Source of the DNA: CAZJPS01 sp964548055
GTDB taxonomy: Bacteria > Patescibacteriota > Gracilibacteria > Peribacterales > Peribacteraceae
Direction: 5' to 3'
Assembly: GCA_964548055.1 (NCBI GenBank)
Contig: CAZJPS010000031.1
Location: 1 to 13,065 of the forward strand
Length of the DNA stretch: 13,065 nucleotides
The notes below the pieces were generated by a model. That model saw only the letters and a program-made list of their open reading frames with translations, made no database searches and was not told where the DNA came from. Position 1 is the stretch's first letter. Every line of letters begins with the position of its first letter. Positions 1 through 7,138 of this stretch are shown piece after piece. The translations under genes were made by a program, and so were the position numbers.

Positions 1-1024
1 TACCCAAGAGAGAGGTTTCAAAGATAGCCGCCTGCTGATAGCGATTTGGGAATGGTTCATTGCCTCCTAAGCTATTTTTGAGACGCGACGGATGCGGGAG
101 ACTTTCGAGTTCTTCGAAATACTGCACAAGAGCACGTATGAAGCGTCGTTTAACAGCAAACTCGTGTTGGATTTCTTTGCGGTCTTCACCACGCTTTCCT
201 TGTAGGCGTTCCTTCTCTTTCTTGCTGATGGCATTAATTTCCTGATTGAGTTCTCGATGCACTTTCTGAAGTCCACCTGGCTGGTTATAGAGAGGGAAAT
301 ATTTATCACGAAGTTCATTGAAGAAGATTTTGCGGAACCAGCCGAGTGCGGGAGAAATGAGGATTTCAGGAGGAAGATTTGGGATGGCGGGCTCTGCTTT
401 GATTTCACACTTGCCCACCCAGCTCTTAATAGAATCGATTGTGCCGCTGCTCCATGAAAACTGTTCAGGATGTGTAAGACAGAGAAGATGTGTAAGTAGC
501 GCAGGATCGAGTCCCAATTCTTCAACGAGGTAACGGTACGCATTGCGGACAGATTCGGGAATTTCAGCCAATTCTTCCTCTGTCGTTTTTGCCTGCTCAT
601 GTTTCAGGGGATCAAGTCCTAATACACGCCGCAGGTTTTCAATCGCATCCAGTGGAGAAGCTCCATGCCCATTTGATTCCCAACCCATCTGCTTCGTTAT
701 CTGTTGTCGTACATACTGACGGGCATTGCTAACAACTGAGCGTAATTCTTTCAGGCTCTCCCTATCAAGCTTTTGGATCGATGGCTCCGTACTCTTACCG
801 GACAATATGGAACGCTGTGTTTGATCGAGTAATAGACAGAGAGCTTCAAGTCCTTTCTCATCTTGGAGTCCTTCTTGTTCACCAATAACGGCTGCGAATC
901 TATCACGCACCGTATCGTATGCGGTTGCAACATTCTGGTATGTTTCGGAATCAAGCGGACGCAACACTCGGTGCTGCTGTTCAAGCCGCTCGATGAGTGC
1001 CGATGGTTGTAGAGTTTTTTTCAT
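1..1024 (-). CDS. Unrecognised protein, 3' end beyond the window (partial)
   Basis: An open frame without stops runs from ATG at 1024 to the left edge, giving at least 341 residues (N-terminus MKKTLQPSALIERLEQQ). Its start overlaps the stop of the upstream 708-residue gene as TAATG, so the two are probably translationally coupled in one operon. The visible part is mostly helical, charged and soluble-looking, with no signal peptide or membrane segment. Residues about 225-240 contain an aromatic stretch (GWFRKIFFNELRDKYFP). Residues about 247-300 are Lys/Glu/Arg-rich and may form a coiled coil. I recognise no family. The functional domain may lie in the missing C-terminal part. The start choice rests on the overlap; no Shine-Dalgarno sequence precedes it. 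Confidence 0.8.
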   Translation of the reverse strand, partial: MKKTLQPSALIERLEQQHRVLRPLDSETYQNVATAYDTVRDRFAAVIGEQEGLQDEKGLEALCLLLDQTQRSILSGKSTEPSIQKLDRESLKELRSVVSNARQYVRQQITKQMGWESNGHGASPLDAIENLRRVLGLDPLKHEQAKTTEEELAEIPESVRNAYRYLVEELGLDPALLTHLLCLTHPEQFSWSSGTIDSIKSWVGKCEIKAEPAIPNLPPEILISPALGWFRKIFFNELRDKYFPLYNQPGGLQKVHRELNQEINAISKKEKERLQGKRGEDRKEIQHEFAVKRRFIRALVQYFEELESLPHPSRLKNSLGGNEPFPNRYQQAAIFETSLLG

Positions 1025-3150
1025 TAGCGGTGTAATAGGTAATCAATTAACTCTCTCTCTCTCTTTCCTTTGGATTGGAAGTAATCCACAACTGCTCGTA
1101 CTATCGCGTTACTTTTATAATAATTGGGACGGATGATTTCGTCGTATTCTTCACGAGAAATTTTGGATGATCCCGTTTCTTTCCGAATCCAGCCACCTGA
1201 TTGACGTAAACGCAGAATTTCTTGTCTCAACAAATCTCTGGCTTGCTGCTGATTCTGGATTCCATTAAATGGCAGCAGACCTTCCATGCAAGCTAGAAAG
1301 ACATTGAATGTGCCCCATCGCTCCAAAATTTGGTCGTATAATCCATAAAGAGATTTTCCTATTCCTCCCTTCTCCTTGCTCAATTTTGCTTGGAATCTGA
1401 GCCATGAAGCAGTTCTCCATTTATTATCTGTAACGCCTATCGCTCTAAAATACATCAGAACCTCATCAGGAGACTTCCATGCGGGAACACGCTCGGTCAT
1501 TGTTGGCTCTGGTTCATCTTTATTATCCATCCAAGCCACGAATTTCCTATGACCGCCAAAACGTTTGTATATTTCGCTTGCGAGAGTAGCAAGATTTTTT
1601 CCAATACCTCCTTTCTCAGTGCTTAATTTTGCTACCTGAACCATCCACCTTACCTTTCGCCACATTTCATCAGGCACACCTATTTCTTTGAAGTATTGAC
1701 GTGCATCCTTTGGAGCTTTCCAGCCAGCCACAATTGCAGCATATGTCTTCTCAGCCTTATCTTTGCCATCAAGCCATGCTTCAAACATTGGGGATGATCC
1801 GAAACGAACGCGGATCGCTTTTGAATAACCTTGAAGAGATCTGCCTATCCCACCCTGTTCAGGTGGTAACTTTGAGACAATCTCTAAATAGTTGCTGGTT
1901 CGCCATTTCCCCTCTGGAACTCCAAGACTACGGAAAAAATATTCTGCATCTTCGGGCTTCCCCCATCCATTTACTGCTTGAGTCGCTGGTAGAGCTTCGT
2001 CAGTCTCGTCCATCCATGCGATGAACTTAGGGAAGCTCTCAAATCTTTCAGATATCGCCTGCTGCATTGCGGCCATTGATTTTCCAATACCACCTTTTTT
2101 CTCTGGAAGTGCAGAAGTTCTTTGCAACCATGAGAAATGCCTCCATTTTTCGTCAGGGATACCGATAATTTCAAATAGTTTCTTGAAATCGGAAGGCGAC
2201 CTACACCATTCAATTCTTCGCTCCCAATTCATTCCATCTGATGGCTGATTGCGAGCTGACTCTAGTTGATTCTCAAGTAATTTTTCAGCAACAACTTTAA
2301 GTATTTTTACTGCTTCAACATTCTTGGGGTCGACTTCATTGCACAGGGTTTTCCATGGATTGATACATTGCGTTTCGGCATCAGAAAATCTCTCCACCAT
2401 TTCTTCCTTCCCTTTCCATCTTTTGCCCATTGATTGTAGCACTCTCGAAGGGGTACGAACTCCGGCATAAGCGTATCTACCCTTTTCACTAAAATAATCT
2501 ACTACATCTCTTACTACAGGATTGGTGTTGTAATACTCCGACCTCACAATTTTATCCAATTCTGCAACAGGAACTCTTGAACCTTCTGCATTGTCGCTTT
2601 GTCGTAAACGAAGTACCTCACCTTTGAGGTAGCGTATTGCTTCTCCTCTAGAAGCAAAACCATGAAAGGGAAGCTGCTCCTGAATGCAGGCAGCATAAAC
2701 AATTCTTGATCCGAACTGCTCAACGAGAACATTCAGCAAAGGTTCGTAGCCATTACCTCTTAGTTTTTCAAGGGGCAAAGGTTCTTCATTCAATAGAGCA
2801 AAAAATCTTTGGCAATCTTCCAGAGAGTGGACTACAGAAAATCTATACTTCCAAGTCATACCATCATTCGTCGACGTTATTTTTCCGTCTCTCTTTGCCA
2901 CCATTAACTCTGCACATGCCTGTGCAATTAAATATCTCTGTTTTGCCACGCGACGTTCCTTGGCTTCTAAAGCCACCTGCTCATCTTCCAATATGACATC
3001 ATCGCTCAATATCTTCCAAGGATGAACACCAGCCCCCTCTAGAGTGGAGTACTTCTCTCTAGCCTCACGGACGAGCTTTTTAGGAATTCCATCAACTTCA
3101 ATTCTGCCCTGTTCAATAGCCTTTGATGGCGAAATCAGCTCCGAAGGCAT
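1024..3150 (-). CDS. 708-residue internally duplicated repeat protein, function unknown
   Basis: This is the first gene of the leftward operon. The sequence shows a large internal duplication. Unit 1 (about residues 41-224) starts with HPWKILSDDV, has a GMTW motif near 97, one degenerate repeat and a tail with LPFHG, LRLRQS and VVDYFSEKG. Unit 2 (about 262-696) starts with NPWKTLCNEV, has GMNW near 306, then four repeats of about 80 residues (314-394, 395-474, 475-555, 556-629) and a matching tail (LPFNG, LRLRQS, VVDYFQSKG). Each repeat carries IGVPD-x2-WR, a KGGIGKSL-like motif, an RFG and an AWMD-like end. The I-x2-RFG-x4-F pattern faintly recalls homing-endonuclease-associated repeats, which would suggest DNA binding, but no nuclease motif is visible and this is only a guess. 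The ATG at 3150 fits the promoter at 3161-3188 with almost no leader. Confidence 0.88.
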   Translation of the reverse strand: MPSELISPSKAIEQGRIEVDGIPKKLVREAREKYSTLEGAGVHPWKILSDDVILEDEQVALEAKERRVAKQRYLIAQACAELMVAKRDGKITSTNDGMTWKYRFSVVHSLEDCQRFFALLNEEPLPLEKLRGNGYEPLLNVLVEQFGSRIVYAACIQEQLPFHGFASRGEAIRYLKGEVLRLRQSDNAEGSRVPVAELDKIVRSEYYNTNPVVRDVVDYFSEKGRYAYAGVRTPSRVLQSMGKRWKGKEEMVERFSDAETQCINPWKTLCNEVDPKNVEAVKILKVVAEKLLENQLESARNQPSDGMNWERRIEWCRSPSDFKKLFEIIGIPDEKWRHFSWLQRTSALPEKKGGIGKSMAAMQQAISERFESFPKFIAWMDETDEALPATQAVNGWGKPEDAEYFFRSLGVPEGKWRTSNYLEIVSKLPPEQGGIGRSLQGYSKAIRVRFGSSPMFEAWLDGKDKAEKTYAAIVAGWKAPKDARQYFKEIGVPDEMWRKVRWMVQVAKLSTEKGGIGKNLATLASEIYKRFGGHRKFVAWMDNKDEPEPTMTERVPAWKSPDEVLMYFRAIGVTDNKWRTASWLRFQAKLSKEKGGIGKSLYGLYDQILERWGTFNVFLACMEGLLPFNGIQNQQQARDLLRQEILRLRQSGGWIRKETGSSKISREEYDEIIRPNYYKSNAIVRAVVDYFQSKGKRERELIDYLLHR

Positions 3151-3160
3151 ATGTTGACAA

Positions 3161-3188
3161 ATTATATAAATGTTATGATAAAAGTCAA
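3161..3188 (-). promoter_or_regulatory. Sigma70-type promoter of the leftward operon
   Basis: On the minus strand TTGACT (3188-3183) and TATAAT (3166-3161) are separated by 16 bases, and the ATG at 3150 begins 10 bases after the -10 box. The near-consensus boxes support both the operon start and a leader of only a few bases. Confidence 0.8.
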
Positions 3189-3224
3189 ACCTTTTATGTG
3201 CGAAATTTGTGCCTATTGGGCTAT

Positions 3225-3243
3225 TTGCTCAGTTTTTGAGCAA
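3225..3243. promoter_or_regulatory. Perfect inverted repeat in the divergent promoter region
   Basis: TTGCTCA and TGAGCAA form 7-bp perfect arms around a GTTTT spacer. The repeat ends 7 bases before the -10 box of the HEPN gene, so it covers the place where the -35 box would be. No U-run follows on either strand, which argues against a terminator. It looks like an operator for a dimeric regulator, by inference only. Confidence 0.5.
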
Positions 3244-3250
3244 CAGCTCG

Positions 3251-3256
3251 TATAAT
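3251..3256 (+). promoter_or_regulatory. -10 box of the HEPN gene
   Basis: A consensus TATAAT lies 6 bases before the ATG at 3263. No good -35 box is seen at normal spacing; TTGCTC at 3225 would need a 20-base spacer. The position predicts a leaderless mRNA and favours the 3263 start over the in-frame GTG at 3209, which lies upstream of the -10 box. Confidence 0.65.
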
Positions 3257-3262
3257 TGTATC

Positions 3263-4348
3263 ATGCCTAAGAAAGTTAAAGTCCTGATGACATTACACGG
3301 CGTTTGGCCCATCCCGATCAATGAACAGATTGGTCCTATTGAATTAGAGGACGGCGTAAGCCTAGTCACGGTAAGCAAAGACGAATCTTCCGACTTTGAT
3401 ATGGCAGGCGAGTTAGTCATAAATTTACACAACAAAGGACAGATAGAAATGCGCTCTCATTTTCGCAATCAACCCCTTTCGAATTTGCCGAGGATGGGGC
3501 TTTTGTTTGAACTTCAAGAAAAGGATGAAGATGGATCTTACTTGTTCATGCCCCATCACTATGTTGGCCGCTCAATGAGGCCAAAGACAATTCTAAGACT
3601 ATTTCAATCAGGCGAATTCATCACTTCTTTAATCATCAACGAAATGGGATTCGATATTTACACACCAGTGAGTGACAGCCCTGAATTGCTGTATTATGAA
3701 ATTGAATCAAAGACAGTTGAACCTTTAAAAAAGTTCTATGAGTATTTTTTGGAGAAGTGGAAGAACGCAGACAAAGCATTTGCAGCAAGAAAAGGATCGG
3801 CCACTTTTGATAATCTTAGATTGAGGCTAAACAATGCGATTCAGTTTCTAGACAAGAGCTATTTTGACGAGTTTGCTTTTCAGAGAACCATAGGAGATCA
3901 AAAATCTGAAACATCGAGGAATGATAATTATTTGAGATTGATCTTTTGTTGGTTCGGCATTGAATCATTGGTGTGCCATGGCAAGGATGATAAGGTGGTG
4001 CAACTCAAGACTCATATCCCTCTTTTTCTTCATGGCAGCGATGCAGATTATATTTCGAGCCTTGTAGATACTTATTATGGAAAAAGATCAGGATATGTGC
4101 ATGCTGATCCTGAAAAAATGAACCGTATTTTAAATAAAGAAGTCGATGTAGTTAGGGATCTATTAAAGCTACTCATCATGGTTTACTTTTTGATAAGCAA
4201 CAATGAAGAATTGCTTAAGCAGCTTGGAAAAACATCTGGCATCAATCCTGTTAATGGCCTCAAAAAGATGGATTTGAGTAAATTCTTCCAAGAAATTAAG
4301 GTAAAGTCGGGTGCAAATTTTGAAAGCTATATTTTTAAGCCTTTCTAG
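3263..4348 (+). CDS. HEPN-domain protein (ApeA-like), predicted RNase
   Basis: The protein has 361 residues from the ATG at 3263. The C-terminal half (about 180-320) looks like an Apea-like HEPN domain: a helix with FCWFGIESLV near 228-238, then YYGKRSGYVHAD, which holds the R-x4-H motif at R275-H280. In HEPN RNases these residues form the metal-independent active site at a dimer interface. The N-terminal half (about 1-170) is beta-rich, without a recognised catalytic motif, and could be the sensing part seen in ApeA-type proteins. Related stand-alone proteins include abortive-infection anti-phage effectors that cleave RNA; that role here is inferred, not shown. The gene diverges from the repeat-protein operon and its promoter region carries a 7-bp inverted repeat. 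The first 31-bp element lies 66 bases after its stop. Confidence 0.82.
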   Translation: MPKKVKVLMTLHGVWPIPINEQIGPIELEDGVSLVTVSKDESSDFDMAGELVINLHNKGQIEMRSHFRNQPLSNLPRMGLLFELQEKDEDGSYLFMPHHYVGRSMRPKTILRLFQSGEFITSLIINEMGFDIYTPVSDSPELLYYEIESKTVEPLKKFYEYFLEKWKNADKAFAARKGSATFDNLRLRLNNAIQFLDKSYFDEFAFQRTIGDQKSETSRNDNYLRLIFCWFGIESLVCHGKDDKVVQLKTHIPLFLHGSDADYISSLVDTYYGKRSGYVHADPEKMNRILNKEVDVVRDLLKLLIMVYFLISNNEELLKQLGKTSGINPVNGLKKMDLSKFFQEIKVKSGANFESYIFKPF

Positions 4349-4414
4349 CGAGAGCGGACCCCAAAGCTAGCTTTTCAAGAGAGAGGCTTTTTAGCATTTG
4401 GTATACTGTCATCA

Positions 4415-4445
4415 GTTCTAAAAGGAGCCACGTCGGGGAGCCATT
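4415..4445 (+). repeat. 31-bp GAGCCA element, copy A
   Basis: First of three copies. It begins GTTCTAAAA and contains two GGAGCCA half-sites 13 bp apart (4424-4430 and 4437-4443) separated by CGTCGG. It shares 24 consecutive identical bases with copy C (4422-4445). Its last base is the first base of the -35 box of the following gene. Confidence 0.85.
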
Positions 4446-4472
4446 TGATTTTAATACAAAAATCATTATAAA
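4445..4472 (+). promoter_or_regulatory. Promoter of the HTH/Rossmann-like gene
   Basis: TTGATT (4445-4450), a 16-base spacer and TATAAA (4467-4472), with the ATG 8 bases further on. It abuts repeat copy A directly upstream, so a factor bound to the element would touch RNA polymerase. No Shine-Dalgarno sequence is present; a leaderless transcript is expected. Confidence 0.7.
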
Positions 4473-4480
4473 TATACATC

Positions 4481-6160
4481 ATGAACGGGAAATCACTCTC
4501 ACCAGAACAAAAGGATTTTGTCCGTACGTATGTAGCGGCAGGAGCAACGGATGATGAAAAAACAGCCCGAAGAAATGAGATGGCTGAAAAACTTGGCGTG
4601 AGCCTTCCCACTATCCGTGCCATAACAGCATGGACAAAGATCCGGCAAAAAAAACTATTGTCAGAACTCTCTCAGACAGAAAATACCGAAGAAACGACCG
4701 ACCTTCCGAACCAGCCGAGTGATCAAATGATAGAAACAATTATAAAACAGTCACCAACTGAACCACTCCTCCCATCTACTACAAAGGAACAATCACAAGG
4801 AATTGAGATAAACGGGATGCAATACAACAATGAAACAAAGGAGAAATGGTTTCGCGATTGGCTCACATTCATTAACTCCAGAACAACACCTGAGTGGCGA
4901 GCGCGAGCAAAACTGATCACATTGGCAGGTCCCCTTTGTCTGCGTTTGCCAGAGTACCTAAGTGCAGGATACAGACGCGAAAATATTATTGCCGTCGAAG
5001 GAGGATCGACTGAGGATAAGCGTCTATTCCAGAAGAATGTGCCAGCTGGCGTTCAGCAACGGCTAGACCGCCTGGAAAATTTTATTGGCACTGAACAAAC
5101 AAAATTTGATGTCGTCGATTACGATTTTCTGGGCCCAGTGAATGACACATACCTGGATATTATTGAGCGAACAGCCCTTTCGAAGAGAGCATTCGTCTTA
5201 ATCAATGTCATGGGAAGACGGGAAAGCAATCGATCGCAGGAAATTCTTCGCTTTGCCCACGATGATTTGTCGAATCAGAGAATGCTCCGAGCGTTGATTG
5301 CTAGTCAGAAGGCTGTGTTCGAGGCAGGAAAATTGACGTCTGCCAATGACACTGAAAAAGCGATCCAAAAAGGTTTAGATGCAGTCAATACTGTCTTTGG
5401 TGACGCAGAAGATGTCGAACTGTCTCAGGCACGTGCTGATGCGCTGATAAGTATATTCGTGAATGCCGTCGGCCGCCTGCGAGCAATAGAAGGGCCAACT
5501 GGTGAGTCACTGAAGGTTGCCAAAGAGCAATTGGCAATTCGTTGGCATACGGAGCATGTAGACCATCACGCTCTTGATGTGGACCTGCAGGCAATCTGTA
5601 CCGGACTCTGCGTCCTGGTACAAAATCACCTGTCACAGCACGGTGTAACCTTCCCGTTGCCTAAACAACTCGGTGGGATCGTCTATATTGCACGGAGGAG
5701 CATGTGGCGAACGCCACTGCTGAAGTCCCTAGAGAAGCGAAAATATTTGAGTGAAAATCACAGCACACCGTACTTTTCATTTTTTGCGGAGTTGGAGGAT
5801 CCACAACCTCTGTTGGATGTCTGTAAGGATGTGGAACAGTTCATGTGCAACTTCATTGCAAAATCGAACCAGTCTCTCGTGAAAAAAAGTAAAGATGGAT
5901 TGCTGCCCTATATTGTCGTCAATCACACGCCAAACCCGCTGACGGCAGGGTTGCGCATGGCTACACAGAAGCGCTGTCCGCTCGCGCGAGGTGATATGCT
6001 GAAAGTGAGCATTGATGGTACCCCTCATGATAAAATGAAAGTCGGACAATTTTTCGATCAGCTCAATGCGTACGACTCACTGCTCTGGAAGAACTGGCCA
6101 CTCGTTGATTTCAAGAAACAGAAGGAAGTACCCTGGATTACTATCAATGAGAAAATTTAG
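4481..6160 (+). CDS. HTH protein with Rossmann/methyltransferase-like segment, function unknown
   Basis: The protein has 559 residues. The N-terminus (about 7-55) reads as a helix-turn-helix unit, with the likely recognition part MAEKLGVSLPTIRAITA at 34-50. A polar linker follows at about 60-115. Residues about 143-245 have the layout of a Rossmann-type SAM-dependent methyltransferase: ITLAGPLCLRLPEYL where motif I would be, IIAVEGG with an acidic residue ending the next strand, FDVVDYDFLGP resembling motif IV of DPFG type, and a hydrophobic FVLINVMG strand. The glycine-rich loop of motif I is poor, so activity is uncertain and a non-catalytic Rossmann fold is possible. The remaining 300 residues are unrecognised and contain three spaced Cys residues (373, 377, 448) with no clear metal site. 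It stands between element copies A and B. Confidence 0.85.
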   Translation: MNGKSLSPEQKDFVRTYVAAGATDDEKTARRNEMAEKLGVSLPTIRAITAWTKIRQKKLLSELSQTENTEETTDLPNQPSDQMIETIIKQSPTEPLLPSTTKEQSQGIEINGMQYNNETKEKWFRDWLTFINSRTTPEWRARAKLITLAGPLCLRLPEYLSAGYRRENIIAVEGGSTEDKRLFQKNVPAGVQQRLDRLENFIGTEQTKFDVVDYDFLGPVNDTYLDIIERTALSKRAFVLINVMGRRESNRSQEILRFAHDDLSNQRMLRALIASQKAVFEAGKLTSANDTEKAIQKGLDAVNTVFGDAEDVELSQARADALISIFVNAVGRLRAIEGPTGESLKVAKEQLAIRWHTEHVDHHALDVDLQAICTGLCVLVQNHLSQHGVTFPLPKQLGGIVYIARRSMWRTPLLKSLEKRKYLSENHSTPYFSFFAELEDPQPLLDVCKDVEQFMCNFIAKSNQSLVKKSKDGLLPYIVVNHTPNPLTAGLRMATQKRCPLARGDMLKVSIDGTPHDKMKVGQFFDQLNAYDSLLWKNWPLVDFKKQKEVPWITINEKI

Positions 6161-6165
6161 AACAC

Positions 6166-6183
6166 ATCAATGCATTTATTGAT
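6166..6183 (+). other. Inverted repeat after the HTH/Rossmann-like gene
   Basis: ATCAAT and ATTGAT form perfect 6-bp arms around GCATTT, starting 5 bases after the stop codon. It is AT-rich and not followed by a U-run, so it is at best a weak terminator or an RNA-protecting stem. Confidence 0.3.
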
Positions 6184-6214
6184 AAGCACTTCAAACCACC
6201 GTAGATCTGTGTCA

Positions 6215-6245
6215 ATTCTAGAAAGAGCCACGGCGCAGAGCCATT
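6215..6245 (+). repeat. 31-bp GAGCCA element, copy B
   Basis: The most divergent copy. It keeps the frame of the element (ATTCTAGAA start, CATT end) but both half-sites read AGAGCCA (6224-6230 and 6237-6243) instead of GGAGCCA, with CGGCGC between them. It overlaps the -35 box of the next gene by two bases. Confidence 0.8.
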
Positions 6246-6272
6246 GGACTTATTTTCAGAATCATGTAAAAT
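6244..6272 (+). promoter_or_regulatory. Promoter of the coiled-coil gene
   Basis: TTGGAC (6244-6249), a 17-base spacer and TAAAAT (6267-6272), with an ATG 7 bases downstream at 6280. The arrangement matches the promoter next to copy A, down to an ATCAT just before or overlapping the -10 box. Confidence 0.7.
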
Positions 6273-6279
6273 GATATAT

Positions 6280-7086
6280 ATGAGCAAACTTGATAAAAAA
6301 ATCACTAATCCACAGGAGCATGCCAAAACCCTCGATGCAGGAAAGGGTGTACTTCAGACAGTCCAAGAGCTTGGCCTATCAATCAGGGAAGCACTGGCTC
6401 AGGGGATGATTTCAGAAAAAGAAGCAGAAAGTGCGCAAATCGCAGCCGACGAGGCAGCTAGACTGGCGAGGAAGGAAGATAAACGAAAGAAAACCGAAGA
6501 GCAGGAGCACAGAAAGCAAGAGCGCCTTAGACAAGAAAAAGAGAATGAAGAACAACGGAAACGTGAACTTCAGTTGCAACAGGAACAGGCCGAACGTGAT
6601 GCAAGAGAACGGGCTACTGAAGTTGCAGTGAATCAATTGATGAATGAATTGATGCCCGACTGCACTCGAAGATTTACAGATGCCAATGATGGCAGAAAAA
6701 ATATTGACGATCTCGTGCAAAGACTGAATGCCGATGAAGAGAGAAAAAGAAATGGCACTATCACTATTGAAGATCACTTCAATCTTAAAATTCATATACA
6801 CAATGCGCGTCTTCTGAGCAGGAATCGCCGTGCAGAAAAAGCTGCAAAGGAGACAGTGCAATCGGCAAAAGAAAAGATTGGTCAATGGTGCAAAGACAAT
6901 CGTTCCAGCGCTCCCAGTCCGTATGGATGGAGTGATACCGAGCTCGGAACTAAAGTTGAGATTAATCTTCGGGAAGCGATGCAGAAACTTGAGCCAATGG
7001 AAAGCGAAGCCTATCGAGAAATACCAGCCGCTGATCAAGAAGTTGGTCCGGGTGGCGAATTTATGCGGGGAGGACTTGATAATTAA
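6280..7086 (+). CDS. Charged coiled-coil protein, function unknown
   Basis: The protein has 268 residues from ATG 6280. In-frame starts at 6244 (TTG) and 6271 (ATG) fall on the -35 and -10 boxes, so they are rejected. Residues about 45-118 are almost entirely Glu, Lys, Arg, Gln and Ala, a long single helix or coiled coil (for example KRKKTEEQEHRKQERLRQEK). Residues about 119-210 appear to be a mixed helical domain with a single Cys at 128 and another at 204. The C-terminus is Gly-rich (GPGGEFMRGG). No signal peptide or membrane segment is present. I recognise no family. Its place between element copies B and C suggests it belongs with the HEPN and HTH/Rossmann-like genes, perhaps as a scaffold or adaptor, which is speculation. 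Confidence 0.8.
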   Translation: MSKLDKKITNPQEHAKTLDAGKGVLQTVQELGLSIREALAQGMISEKEAESAQIAADEAARLARKEDKRKKTEEQEHRKQERLRQEKENEEQRKRELQLQQEQAERDARERATEVAVNQLMNELMPDCTRRFTDANDGRKNIDDLVQRLNADEERKRNGTITIEDHFNLKIHIHNARLLSRNRRAEKAAKETVQSAKEKIGQWCKDNRSSAPSPYGWSDTELGTKVEINLREAMQKLEPMESEAYREIPAADQEVGPGGEFMRGGLDN

Positions 7087-7101
7087 GTGTGCAGGATAGT
7101 C

Positions 7102-7126
7102 ATGGGTACTCGTCGCACGAGCTCAT
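7102..7126 (+). terminator. Hairpin after the coiled-coil gene, possible terminator
   Basis: ATGGG and CTCGT pair with ACGAG and CTCAT (one G-U pair, a two-base TA bulge, CGC loop), giving a 10-bp stem 15 bases after the stop. The following TTTT comes only 14 bases after the stem, so it is not a classical intrinsic terminator. Confidence 0.35.
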
Positions 7127-7138
7127 AGATAGTGCGTA

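Noticed and set aside
67..600. Minus-strand open frame of 177 codons near the left edge
   Set aside because: It overlaps, in another frame of the same strand, the longer open frame 1-1024, which has the coupled start and better amino acid composition.
3209..3262. Upstream GTG start for the HEPN gene
   Set aside because: It would place the inverted repeat and the consensus -10 box inside the coding region; ATG 3263 fits the promoter.
5..4385. CAAGAGAGAGG found at both the left edge and near 4375
   Set aside because: An 11-base match is expected by chance several times in a 13-kb window, and the flanks do not match.
6244..6279. Upstream TTG and ATG starts for the coiled-coil gene
   Set aside because: They coincide with the -35 and -10 boxes; ATG 6280 lies at the expected distance.
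6412..7038. Minus-strand frame of 208 codons, Phe/Leu/Ser-rich
   Set aside because: It is the antisense shadow of the Glu/Lys/Arg-rich coiled-coil gene, which has a promoter and a sensible start.
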